Below, one piece after another: positions 47,260 to 59,088 of a stretch of 64,000 nucleotides of DNA. Both the position numbers and the translations under genes were made by a program. The notes under the pieces are model-generated. The model was not told the origin of the DNA, searched no databases, and was given only the letters and a program-made list of their open reading frames with translations. This DNA is from Musa acuminata AAA Group (lineage: Eukaryota; Streptophyta; Magnoliopsida; Zingiberales; Musaceae), in assembly GCF_036884655.1 (NCBI RefSeq), contig NC_088357.1, positions 7,923,001 through 7,987,000 on the forward strand, in the 5' to 3' direction. Within the stretch, counting starts at the first letter, position 1; each line of letters starts with the position of its first letter.

Positions 47260-49869
47260 TCATATGGTCTGTGGGATTTGGAAGTGCTGGACACCAAAGA
47301 TCTGGAGGGAGCTATTCTGAACGAAGAGAATAAGGCCACATTTAGCACTATTAAAGCCCTCCCACAGAGTGAACTGGACAGAGCCGGAGAGGTTCTTCTT
47401 CGCGGAGATGTCCTTGACCGAAACGAGCTTTTCAAGTTGCCGGACAACATAGTCATTGGGGAGAACACGGCCCTTGTTCTCACCCTTGTCACAGTTGGTG
47501 ATCAGACTGCTCTGGTAGAGTGCTACCATGACGTCCGCGCCACTTCCGTCCACTGTCGACCGCAATGCCCCAGTGAAAGCCACCTGCAGTGTCTCAGGAG
47601 CTGGCTTTTGGAATGTTGCCTGTGGTGTTCATTCAATCTCATCAGTCGCTTAAGTTTCATTCCAAAAGAAAACTGGCTACATTAGCTCTATAGCACTAGC
47701 TACTCTAGCGCTGCATCAAATTTACGCAGGCATTTTAGACTATTTCTATATACGTGTAGAGGCAAATTTTGCCTTCATACATACAAAATTTTCTTGCTCC
47801 ACTGCTCATACATATGCCAGGGCATGTTTGGATGTTTGATACTGTCTGTTTTCTACTAAAGAGGTCAGTTTGTCTTCGTTACATTAATTCTAAGCCATCA
47901 CCGAATCAATACTAATGAAACTTCCAGCTGAACCAAATTACAATTTGATCAACACAGAACCTTATATGATTAAGATCTTTATCATAAGTTCTAACGGCAC
48001 AAAGCATATCAGGGAACTAAAAAAGGATTTTTGAATGGATATAACCCTATCAAATTGAAATCCACCTCATTCAAACAGACGCAGATTAAGAAATTGAACT
48101 GATAATTTGACTAGTGCACTGATCAGATTCCGAGTGGGATCTGATGTCGACTGACATTGACACCATCCATTTATGACCTAATTCGATTATAAATAGAGAT
48201 TTAACTCCATGCTTATTTGTTAAGCCAAAGTATGTTTTTTGAGACGCAAACAAAGTCGAACGTCATTGGATCAGATCATGCATTTTAGATTGGAGTTTGG
48301 GATCTTACTTGCACCTTATACGAATCACATTATAGACTGTATTCTATAGAGAATAGACTGCTTATGGATAAAACTTAATTGGATCCACTTATAGCTCCAG
48401 ATTCCAAGAGCTCCAGGGGAATGCTAAAATTACATCTGAACATGAACCCACCTAAATCCAGGTCAGTGAGATCGTTTATAGTTTGCAGGTAAATAACCCT
48501 GAAGCTAATCTCTAATCTACCATAATTTCCGTGGATCACACTGAAGGAACTGCCAAACAAGAAAAGAACAAAAAAAAGATAAAAGCATAGAGAAACCGAA
48601 CATCGACCAATATGATTTAACTTGTCAAGTACTCTTACGACATCAATCTGTTTGTGTGTTTATTCTACAGGCACATTATTAAACATCATAAACACTGGTA
48701 TGAAACCTAATTGATTTGAATTATCCAACATGGCTATTCAAACATGCCTACCAACATGCTACGGGCAAAAAATAAATGAAGAAAATTACATTATTCTGCA
48801 AAATTTATCAAACCATGTCACTCTTTCATGGTTATTTTGACACAATTAATATATCAAACCGTATTAATTGAACAAATTAAAATGACCAGAAAGAAAGTTT
48901 TACGATGCGACTTCGCCAATGCAGATTAACGTGAATAACATGCCGATTAGTCGCAATAGGGAAATCATTTTTACTAAACGATCGAGAAAGGTCAGCCTTC
49001 TCGTGTTGCCAAGTCATGCATCGTAGCATTATTTGATGGGGCAGGGAAAAATTGCATCAGTTGCAATCAAATTCTAGGTTTCAAGATCCAGAGATGATGC
49101 AATTCTAGCAAAGATAAGCACGACAAACACGCATCTGACAACCATTAACCATGATGGGATGATTAAGTTAGATGAATAATAGATCCATTAAGTGAAACGG
49201 GGGTGTGAGTCTAGCCAAGCCAACCTGCATGGTAGGGGACGGAAATCTGAGAGCGGATCGGACGGCGGAGGCAATGGCGTCGATGTCGGTGCCGATGCAC
49301 TGGGCGCGGCCGTGGACCACCACCTGGGGCGTGTACAGGGTGTCGAGCCGAAGCGACTCCACGTACGCCTTCTGCCGCACCGTCCAAATGCTGGATCCAA
49401 AGGGGTCCCGCCACCCCCGGTAGTCCCAGTACTCGACGTGGAACCCCAGCACCGCCACAGGGGGCAGGTCCTCTCGGAGCTCGCCACGGCCCAGCCGCGA
49501 TAACACTGCCTCGGCCTCCGGGGACGTCCCGCATCCCTGCGAAGAGAATAACTCCACCAGCACGGGACACCTCCTCCGTAGTTCCTCCGCCGTCAGGTCC
49601 GCCGTAGCGTTTGCCTCCGGCGACGTCGACGGCGAGGAAGCCCCGCAGCCGCGGCCGAAACACGAGAACTGCCACGGCGCCATCGGTGATGGTGCGGACC
49701 GTGGAGATACCGGCGATCGGATCCGAGAAGCGAAGCAACGAGGAGAGGATAGAAGAAACGGGGGTTTTGCCCTTTGGAGATCTCCGGAGTATGGCCGAGA
49801 GAAGAGATGCGTCGAGTCAGAGAAGAGGGAGGGGCGATGGAGCATTAGAAGCGGATTCGGGAGTGACAT
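47260..49869 (-). CDS. DUF1223 (thioredoxin-like) protein
   Basis: Two exons, 49869-49225 and 47619-47260, join in phase across a 1.6-kb GT-AG intron, giving 334 residues. The first roughly 95 residues are Ser/Pro/Arg-rich and could be a targeting leader. The DUF1223 domain starts near residue 102: 'PVLVELFSSQGCGTSPEAEA', then 'VAVLGFHVEYWDYRGWRDPF', 'YTPQVVVHGRAQCIG', and a C-terminal part with 'GRVLPNDYVVRQL'. Bacterial and many other members have a CxxC-type active site at the first block. Here Cys113 is present and the second position is Ser116, so the site reads CGTS. The family is widespread and uncharacterised, with a thioredoxin-like fold suggested. Exon 1 is GC-rich and exon 2 ordinary. 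Confidence 0.88.
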
Positions 49870-50520
49870 TTAAGCAGGTGGCTCGGATCACCTGTTTCCA
49901 ATCTCGCACGAAACAGAAAACATTTGATGGTGTGCCAAAATTACCGGACGGCCATTAGCGGCCGACCTGTGTCGACGCCGCCTTACGGTCTCCTGGTGAA
50001 GTTTCATGCGACATAGAAGACAGCGGATCCGTTCGTAAGCGATGCAGTGGGTGAACCGTTCGGTTGGTGGGAGAGGAACGTGGCGGTAGCGACGGGAAGC
50101 CCTCCAGTTTGGCCATGGCCCAGCCGCCTGTCTAGTCTCCGACACAGCACAGCGAATTCCCTCAAAGGTCGATGGTGGACCCACGTTGCATTCCTCTAAA
50201 GGCAGAGCCCGCCGCTTCATGCTGAGAGGGAGAAAGTAGTGCACCCTGTTGGTGTCGGTGAGCCACATGAGGGTGTGGTGGTACGTCGGTGCGTGGGGCG
50301 GTCACCCAACCGCCAGCTGTAACGTCGCGGTGCCTGGTTGCGATTGCTGATCGGTAATCAGCTGGCCGTGACCAATTGATCGGAGAAGTATCAGATTCAA
50401 ACGGCAAACGTGTCTCTCCACCTCTTGAAACAGCACGTCTTTGTGACGCCTCAGCGTTGCTAAACAATAAAAAGTGAGTATATTACAAGTCTATAACGTG
50501 CTTTTTTGTTTATTTATTCC
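49870..50520. other. 5' flank of the DUF1223 gene
   Basis: GC-moderate upstream sequence. Open frames at 49888-50268 and 50162-50467 on the minus strand have no recognisable domain and overlap the promoter. No gene is supported. Confidence 0.45.
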
Positions 50521-50854
50521 CGTAGAACATTTTTATTGACAATAGCCTCAAAATATACTAAAAATTAGCTTTTTTAAAATAATATTATATTATATTATAT
50601 TATATTTTAAAAAATTACCCTCGTAAATATAGATCATAAAATGGACTTCGTGCTATCAAGATAATTTATAAAAAAAATATTACCATTTTAAATTAATCTA
50701 ATTTTAAACATATAATCTTTTATTTTTTTATATCTTATTATTTTTTAATAGTTTTTTAAGGTCTTCATTCCTATATAACTTTAATATCTATCCAATATTT
50801 CAAAGGTAAAACTGATATCTGATTGGTTATGGGCTTAGTATATAATAGACTTCC

Positions 50855-50857
<3 letters not shown>

Positions 50858-50921
<64 letters not shown>
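50858..50921. repeat. (TA)n microsatellite
   Basis: About 32 AT dinucleotides at the downstream edge of the decayed copia element. Confidence 0.95.
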
Positions 50922-50926
<5 letters not shown>

Positions 50927-50939
50927 TTTTTTTATTTAA

Positions 50940-52770
50940 ATTTTAAAAATATTTTAAAAATACTTAGTTTGATTAAACTGTTTACTTTTAGTATTTTCTG
51001 AACAAAGTTGTGTACTAAATCTTTTCAAAACTCAATCAATATATATATTTTTAGACTATCTTAACAATCATTGAGATATATTTTTTAATACCTTAATGTT
51101 AATAATATAAGATATCTCATTTATATCAATCATTTTAAAATTTTTAATAAGAAATTTCTTAGATCAGTACAATAAACCAAGATTACTATTGTCATATAAT
51201 AAACTTGCTTCCATTGATCTTCATATATAAATATCGATCAATAATTTTTAAATATGAAAAAATAATGATATCAAAAAATTTTATATATCATTGTCTAAAA
51301 ATTTGTTTAAAGTCATAAATAAATTTCTTAAAGTTATATACCAAAGTTTATATTTTGTATTTTCTTTATGAATCATTTAGATTAACCAATATAAATCTAA
51401 ATTCTTATATAAAAAACTTATTTTCACATTCATATGATGTAACTCAAAAATTATAATATGCTACTAATATCATGACGACTCTTAACGACTTTATTTAAAA
51501 AATAAAATAATATTTCATTATAATTGATGTATTCTTTATATATTGTTTGATATTACTTTTTAAGTCATGTTAATGCAATAGACTTTTTACCGTTGACTAA
51601 TTCAACGAGTTCTCAAACATTATTTTAGTCCATTGATTTTGATTTTTTTTTATTACATCATATCACTTTTCAGAATTATTACTTTCCATAACTTATGAAA
51701 ATAAATAAAGATTATTTTGATTTCTATATCATAATTTAATTGTTATAGATATACCACATAATAATTTAAAAATGATAAATATCTTTCTCTATTGTTTTAT
51801 TCCAAAAATTATCGAGTGTGATTATTCTGCAAGTTTATCAACATCGATATCAATATTATATGAGAGTTTACTAATTTTATTTTTATTATTTAATTTTATT
51901 AAATTATTTAATAATTTAAGAAACAATTATCTTTCGAATATAAAATGACAAGGAGTATCAACATATATTTTCACTATATCAAAATTAATTGTTCAAGATT
52001 TTTCATTCTCACCAATTTACTATTTTTTAGGAATCCTGGATTACCATATTCAATTATCATTGTGTTATGATTAGAGCAATAAAATATATATTCTTTTGAA
52101 AATTTTTAGATAATCAATAAAATTTTAGAAATAATCATTGAATCTCATTTTTTTTCATATGAATTAAAGACCATTATCTTTGGAGAATAATCCTAAATAT
52201 ATAAATATATCAAGTTGGGATTCTTACTGGTCCATAACTCAAAAGAATTAATGTAATTGATTTACTAGGAAACATATTTTAAGATATACATGATCGTTCT
52301 TAAAGCTTCTTCTTGATTCAGGTACAAAATAATTTATCAAACTCCCATAACAGTATGATTTTGCCTTTCATTAATATTGTTCTATTGGAGCAACATATGA
52401 AGTACAAATATTTCGCTTTTCTATGAATCTAGCAAAAGAATCAATAATATAATCAGATATATCATAACTACTATAAAATTTATCACCCTTGTTAGATATG
52501 ATATTTTTAACTTTTCTATCTAATTATTAATTTTATTTATATATACCTAAATATGTCAACAACTTTGATACATTATATAGTCATATATTAATAGGTAATC
52601 TATAAATGTGACAAAATATCTCTCTTCATGAAACATAAATATGAAACAAAATATCTCTAAAATATGAAACATAAATTGACTAACATATGTAAGCATGTAT
52701 AATCTCTTCATGAAATTATGTTTCATTTTAATATTTGATTATATGATCATTACAAACTTAAGATTCATAT
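50940..52770 (-). pseudogene. Decayed Ty1/copia pol (integrase and reverse transcriptase)
   Basis: No open frame is longer than about 60 codons, yet translating the minus strand recovers copia pol in the correct order. Integrase: 'RYFVTFIDY' (about 52600-52630), 'SNKGDKFYSSYD' and 'DSFARFIEKRNICTSY' (about 52390-52490), 'ERQNHTVMG' and 'ALRTIMYILKYVS' with 'FELWTSKNPN' (about 52210-52370). Reverse transcriptase: 'ELVELVNGKKSI' (about 51590-51630), 'SLRVVMILVAYYNF' (about 51440-51490), 'KKFLIKNFKMIDINEISYII' (about 51095-51155), then 'YIDxVLKRFS' (about 51020-51050). Stops and frameshifts interrupt all blocks. The element is dead. The very high AT content fits long decay by methyl-cytosine deamination. 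Lineage is perhaps Angela/Tork-like, by block resemblance only. Confidence 0.82.
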
Positions 52771-55700
52771 TAAATATGTACAAACCATTATACAAATAAT
52801 ATCCAAACGTTAATTGTTAGGAAATAATATCCTAAAAATTCTAGATTATAAATATAAATTTCTAAAATTATAGGAACATATAATGTATTCTTAAGATCCA
52901 TCAAATGAATAGTCTCTAGGCGTACGCGATAAGTACTAACTACTATTACTTTTACTTAAGATGATTCATTATAACGATGAATATTTCATTCTTTTTTTTT
53001 ATTTCCATGATACATTAAATTTTTATTATTGATAATATACGTTGAACGTTAGAATAAATCCATCTAGTATTAGAAAAGAATATTTATAATATTTAATTTG
53101 AAACATACAAAAGTCAAAGTTATACCTTTTCTTTTCAAACAAAACCTCATAGTTCTTCTTAATATTTTTCTCTTATGAGTTTATATGGTATTTATAAACT
53201 CAAGTGATTTAGGCTTCAACTTTCTTTTATTGTTACTTATTCATTTCCTCGAGTACTATTCAAAATATAATTAGTTTTTCATACTTTAATCTTAATTCTT
53301 TTCAAATACATATATTAATAGGCTCATTTAAATTTTGCTTATCCTTTTATTATAATAAATTTTAAATAAGCCAAACTAAGAAAAAATAAAATTAAGAATA
53401 AATTGTACGTGCAATAATTCAACTATATTCGTGCTCAACGTTTTTGAGTTGAGGATACAATATTGAATTCCTTAAATATTATCATATTAAATTTTAATTA
53501 ATTTTTTATTAATATGTCAGTCAATAACTTATCAATAAATTTAAATTGATCTTTAAATATTTTTAATGTGTTACTTATAGACTATAATAAAGTCTAAATA
53601 TTATTAATAATTATCATAAAATTGAGTCGTTTAAATCTTTTTCGATCATTTATCTTAATTATTTTTTCATAGAACATTTAGTAATTAAGTATATGATCCT
53701 TTCAACTAATCTAACACACCAAATCTATGAAGTATCACTATAGTGAAATAACATGATATTAATTTAAAAAATATAGTAATATTGATCAAAAAATAATAAA
53801 AAAGTATCACTATAGTAAAATAATATGATATTAATGCTTTGAGTTTTTAATAAATATTGAACTATTGATATCATCTATATTTCACATTTGGGCGAAATAT
53901 TGATATATCTAGTATTTACATTAAATTATTTATGAATGACTAATATCATCCATATGGAATAATATTATTACCTTTGACTATATAACCTTAAGCTATAAGG
54001 ATATCTAAAACAGTATCATCTTACTTCATCATATAATTATTCAAATTAGATTTTTTTTATCTAAATCTCATAATTATATGTGTCATTCTTAATATTATTA
54101 TTTTTAATATCATTTGAGATTAGTTCTTTAATATAATTTTATAAGTTATTGATCTAAGATACTTCGATGGCTACAAAACCAATATAATAATATAAAATAT
54201 AGTTTAAAATATTTTATAAATAATAAAATATTTATTATAATTCATATCTCACAAACCTATCATCTCATGTCACTTTAACAACTACCATTTAGGTAGAACT
54301 TAGGGATATGAGTTACAAATAATATTGATTAAGTTTCTTTAATTTAATTTATATTAAAATAATTTAATAATAATTATAATTATAATAATTATTATACATT
54401 AATCAACATAAAGAAAAACTTATATGATAACTATAATCATGATGAAACATAAATCATGATTTTATGTAAAAAAATAAATATTATTTCATAATTTCAAATA
54501 TATACATGTGAATAACCAAACAAATATTTATGAACAATAATTAAATTTTGAATTATCACATGTAAAATTTTATCAATATGACATATGAAATAATTATAAA
54601 AAAAATTATAATTTATATTTTTTTTTTAATTTCGCATGAAACTCTTATATCAACCAACCATATTTAATTAGATAGACCCAATATTGGGTTACCCAAATTG
54701 AGCTCATAGATTTGGGTCGACCATTCACTCAATTAAGTCTATCAAAATTAAAATTGATCAAAATTTAATTTTTCTAGAATTCGATCAAAACTTGATTGAT
54801 TGTATATAAATTCAGTCAAGCAATCAAAATGTAATAATAATCAAATTCGATCAAAATATTTGATTAAGATAAATTAATTAATTTTATAATTAAGAACATA
54901 AGTAAAAAATTTTAATTCTAAAGGGTAAAACTATAATTTTAACTTAGGATATATAAAGGGAAATTTCTAATTTCTAAAGGGCAAAATTATTAAAAGGATA
55001 TAAATTAAAATTAAATAAATTTACAAGGGTAAAACTATAAATTTATAAAGAAACCTTAATGCCAGCCACCCTCGCAGTTGCTACCACTCGCGATGGGGTG
55101 GTTGTCCTCACACAGTCAATCGGTAACCTCGCTAGTTGTTGCGCCCTGTCGCCATGTTCCTCATCGGTGGAACGTCTTCGCAGTGCATCGCTAACCGAGC
55201 ATTGTCGACCGTGTGATTGTGCACATGCACCGATAGGCGACCTCCATGGTCGCCGCAATGCGTGACTATGCTTGTGCATCCTATTGTGCAACCGTTGGGA
55301 ATTGATGCCTTCGATGTACAGTTGATGCCGATCGCAACTAACAAACACTATCGCGTTGGTGCTGCTACAGTCGTTACATGTAATGGCATTATGTAGCTGC
55401 CATAACTGCCACAAGCGACAACGCTGCATAGCTATCACAATTGCCACAAGCAATGGTGCTACTACAATTGTCACACTCAACAACACTACATAGCCACCGT
55501 AGGGCTGTCACACCCCATGATGCTTCCACTGGGTATGCAGCCATTGCTCACATTTGGGCTAGTTCCCATGAGAGGCTATTGCCTTCAATAATACTATCAT
55601 CGACAGCAAGCTATCGATAATGGTCTATCATTCAAGTATAAGGAACCTCATATCGCCTGTAAGTAGGCGATATGATATATTGGATAGAAAAACAAATCCA

Positions 55701-56400
55701 TAATATAGACGAATTGTTCAAATCTTATAAATCAAAACTGAATAACATATTTTTATGAGCGAAAAGTGCTAACAAATATATCTAAAGTATTTGATTTTAC
55801 AAGCATGTCTCTAATACCAATTATGAGTATAAAAACCATCATTGTGCTATTGTTATATGAAAAGTTTTATTGCTAAAATATGAAATCAGATAATAATAGA
55901 TTAAATTTATGATACGTACCTTTTGATATAATTCATAAAGCATTTATCTAATATATGAGTGCACCATCATCAGATCCGAAAGCTATAGTAATGTTGATTT
56001 GTAAGGAGAACAAGACATATCTTCTCCTCTCTTTTTATCATGAACGATAGATTAGAGACTAAAGCGAAATGAGAGAAGATCTGTAATCTCTCAATGATTG
56101 ATTCATGTGACCAAAGAGAGATAAAAGAATATCTATAATCTTTTAATAATATCACATATCAACGTATCAACATATTTTGTGTATAGTCTTATCTATTTAT
56201 AGGCGAGAATAAATAATATAAAATAAATAATTAGGAGAGTCCCTTCCATCAAATGTCATCTTCTAAAAAATTCTACTATAATTAGATTTTTTTTTCTATT
56301 GATCGATAATCATAATCAGAATCCAATCATATCCATAATATATCTAATCTAACTAGATAAAATCATAAAATCTAACACATGCTACATATGCTACCCTCTT
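52771..56400. other. AT-rich sequence, probably older retroelement debris, with a GC island
   Basis: This lies upstream of the minus-strand copia pol, where gag, leader and 5' LTR would be expected, but I could not recover gag confidently. A GC-rich island at about 55055-55600 stands out sharply; its open frame 55043-55486 has no domain. A hairpin with an 11-bp stem lies at 55648-55675. From about 55800 the sequence resembles plant LTR or leader sequence only in general style. No gene is supported. Confidence 0.4.
55648..55675. repeat. Perfect inverted repeat, 11-bp stem
   Basis: TCATATCGCCT and its exact reverse complement AGGCGATATGA are separated by six bases (GTAAGT). It lies just after the GC-rich island. 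Confidence 0.85.
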
Positions 56401-57270
56401 CAATGGGGTCACACTTCGATTAGTTAGGGAGGAGGTTCGTTATAGGAGATAATAATACAACGAAGTTCATAGGGAAGGATGAGGGTAAAGGCACACTCGA
56501 AGGCCTTAACGACCTTAAGAAGAAAGCAATAGAAAGAGCGATCATAAGAGGTGAATGCGACCATAATAGGACAGAAGTGAGAGTCTCGTTGAAAGCAAAA
56601 GACGATCATGACAAGATCAAGAGTAATTTTAAAAAAAATATTCTATAAGAATAAAATAAAAATAAAATACTCTACATGAAAAAAATAAATTTTTTTTTTG
56701 AAATTTGCCCATATAAAATCATAATGAAGGTAGAAATACTTTTGAGTTAGAGCGCCAATTTCGCATGCATGCGATCGCAACAAAAACAATTGTCAGCAGC
56801 TCTGAACCCATGGGGAGTTATGAAGGAGATGATTAAACCTTTGACTCGACGACTTCTTAAAAGTCAGCACAAATCGCCAATATCTGCCCAACCATTTCCA
56901 AAAGCTGCGACCGCAAGAACTTTCAACCTCAACAAGTGATCATGGCCATGTTACTTCCAGCGTGGATGAAGGCGCTTTCCCTCGGAAATGGGTCTCCCTG
57001 CCTGATATTTCACTTCGTCGCTGATGGTTTCCCGTCCAAGTTGCAAATATAATATCAGGAACACGAAGCCGAAGACCCCATCGAAACCCCCGTCCCACGT
57101 TGTCCGGCATTAGGTAATGCCCGCCTGCCTTCCCATCCGTTTGAGTTCCCACTTCTGTTCTCATAATGCTTCTCGACCTAAGAGTGATAAGATGGCAAGT
57201 CAAACAAAGCCACAAGTGGCGGGATACCTGAATTATCCAAGTAGATCTTGAAAAGTCAGCATCCCAGTCT
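56401..57270. other. Upstream region of the Root_cap-domain gene
   Basis: AT-rich to about 56750, then ordinary. The minus-strand open frame 56940-57515 runs antisense across the promoter and first exon of the following gene and has no domain. A TTATAAGG sequence near 57271 may be the TATA box, about 57 bp before the ATG. Confidence 0.45.
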
Positions 57271-57327
57271 TTATAAGGTTGTAACTGAGGATTTGAGTTC
57301 CATCGCCACAAAGTTGACGCAGAGAAG

Positions 57328-58344
57328 ATGACGAGCAACAGCACAGCATGCAAAATCCTGTTGCTCTTGGTGGTGGTGGTGATTACTGGCGAAGAACTTG
57401 GAGTCTTGGCCAAGGGTAGTCTGACATGCAAAAACCGGTGGAGTCCGTGCTTTCGCAGGCAGATTGTATGTCCGAAACAATGCCCGGACGTGAAGCCATC
57501 AGATCCGAACGCCAAAGCCTGCTTCTTGGACTGCTACTCCCCCAAATGTGAAGCTACCTGTCGAGGTGACGACACTGTGATACAATAACACCATTTCTTC
57601 AACCAGACTAACCCTTTAGTCTCGGCGGCTTTTACTGCAGGTCGAAAGCCCAAATGCAACGGCGTAGGATCCGGCTGCTACGACCCCCGTTTCATTGGTG
57701 GCGACGGTGTTGTCTTCTACTTCCATGGAAAGAAGAATGAGCACTTCAGCTTGATCTCCGATCGAAACGTCCAAATCAACGCCCGCTTCATCGGCCTCCG
57801 ACCCGAGGGAAGAACCCGTGACTTCACATGGATACAAGCCCTCGGTATCATGCACGACTCCCATGCTCTCACCGTCGAGGCAACCAAAACCGCCCGATGG
57901 ACCGATGCCGTCGACCATCTTCGTTTCACGTACGATGGTAAGCCACTGGAGATCGCACAAGGCCATCTTTCCTCATGGAAGTCGTCCGAAGACAAGGTGG
58001 TGGTGGAGAGAACCGGAAGCAGGAACAGCGTTACCATTACAGTCGATGCGGTGGCGGAGGTGTCTCTAAGCGTGGTTCCGGTCACCAAGGAGGACGACGA
58101 GATCCACAAGTATCAGATACCATCTGACGACTGCTTTGCGCACTTGGAGGTTCAATTCAGATTCTTTGGTCTCTCTCCCGAGGTGGAAGGAGTTCTTGGA
58201 CGAACCTACCGCCCAGACTTCAAGAACACAGCGAAATGGGGCGTGGCGATGCCGGTGGTCGGCGGAGAAGACGAGTACAGGACTTCATCACTTGTTTCTC
58301 CAGATTGCAACCGGTGTCTTTTTTCTCCGGAGGCAGATAACTAA
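57328..58344 (+). CDS. Secreted Root_cap-domain protein (LEA-related)
   Basis: Two exons, 57328-57565 and 57641-58344, flank a very short 75-bp intron (GT-AG, phase agrees) and give 313 residues. A signal peptide with core 'ILLLLVVVVI' is followed by a Cys-rich segment: 'CPKQCPDVKP', 'CFLDCYSPKCEATC' and 'CNGVGSGCYDPRF'. The Root_cap domain follows: 'FIGGDGVVFYFHGKKNEHFS', 'INARFIGLRPEGRTRDFTWI' and 'FTYDGKPLEI'. It ends in 'SPDCNRCLFS', the family's usual terminus. Relatives are expressed in root caps and during late seed or stress stages; the biochemical role is unknown. An extracellular location is inferred. The start is the only ATG before the signal peptide. Confidence 0.92.
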
Positions 58345-59088
58345 GCGGTGGCTCACTGTTACTCACAGTTGCAGGATTCGGTTACGGCCATGTCCAATTT
58401 ATGATGCACGCAATGTGTTTGTCACGAGGTCACTGATGAGACTTCATAAAAATGGTGGTGTTCAATCAATTGCAGTAAGATTAGAGGCGAATAACGAAGA
58501 ATCTCACAAATATATGGCCCCGTGCATTTTACCTTATTCTCGTGCATTCTCTGTCACTTGAACCACAGCTAAACATAATCATAATTTTAATGCTTCTGCT
58601 AATGTGTCACTGAGCAAACTGTAAATTTTGATTGTTAAACTTAAATATCAAATCATGTTCTTGACAAAACATTCTATTACATGAGCAAAAAACAATAACT
58701 CTATGCAATCTTTGTGCATACATTATCAAGAAATTAAGTTGTCATATTCTTCCATGCAATCTTAACAGCAAAACCTACCTTCTTGAGAGCAGAAAATTCT
58801 GATAGGAGCGTTGCTGTAATAGCATTTTCAGAACAACTAATGTGTAATCAATTCTGTCATCTTTAATTTCGCCCACATATTCTATCACCAATTTAAGAAT
58901 AAAAATGGATGTATGGCAAAGAAAAAGAACTGAAGAAAAAAGACAGCCAATGAAGCCGGACCATCTGAACAACTAGAGGATATGGATTATAAGCACACTA
59001 GAACAGATCCACATAAGAAACAACTCAAATTCTCATTGAAACAAATATAAAGAAACTAAACCAGAGCATTCTTTTACCTGTTGGGCAA
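58345..59088. other. Intergenic between converging Root_cap and NAF1 genes
   Basis: Both 3' untranslated regions fall here. The open frame 58136-58561 overlaps the end of the Root_cap gene in another frame and is not supported as coding. Confidence 0.5.

Noticed and set aside
49192..49738. Several long open frames on both strands over the DUF1223 first exon
   Set aside because: They are composition-driven shadows of a GC-rich exon; only the frame starting at 49869 gives conserved blocks.
56940..57515. Minus-strand open frame of 191 codons
   Set aside because: It is antisense to the Root_cap gene promoter and signal-peptide exon; no recognisable family.
58136..58561. Plus-strand open frame of 141 codons after the Root_cap gene
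   Set aside because: It starts inside the Root_cap coding region in another frame, and the family terminus is already reached at 58344.
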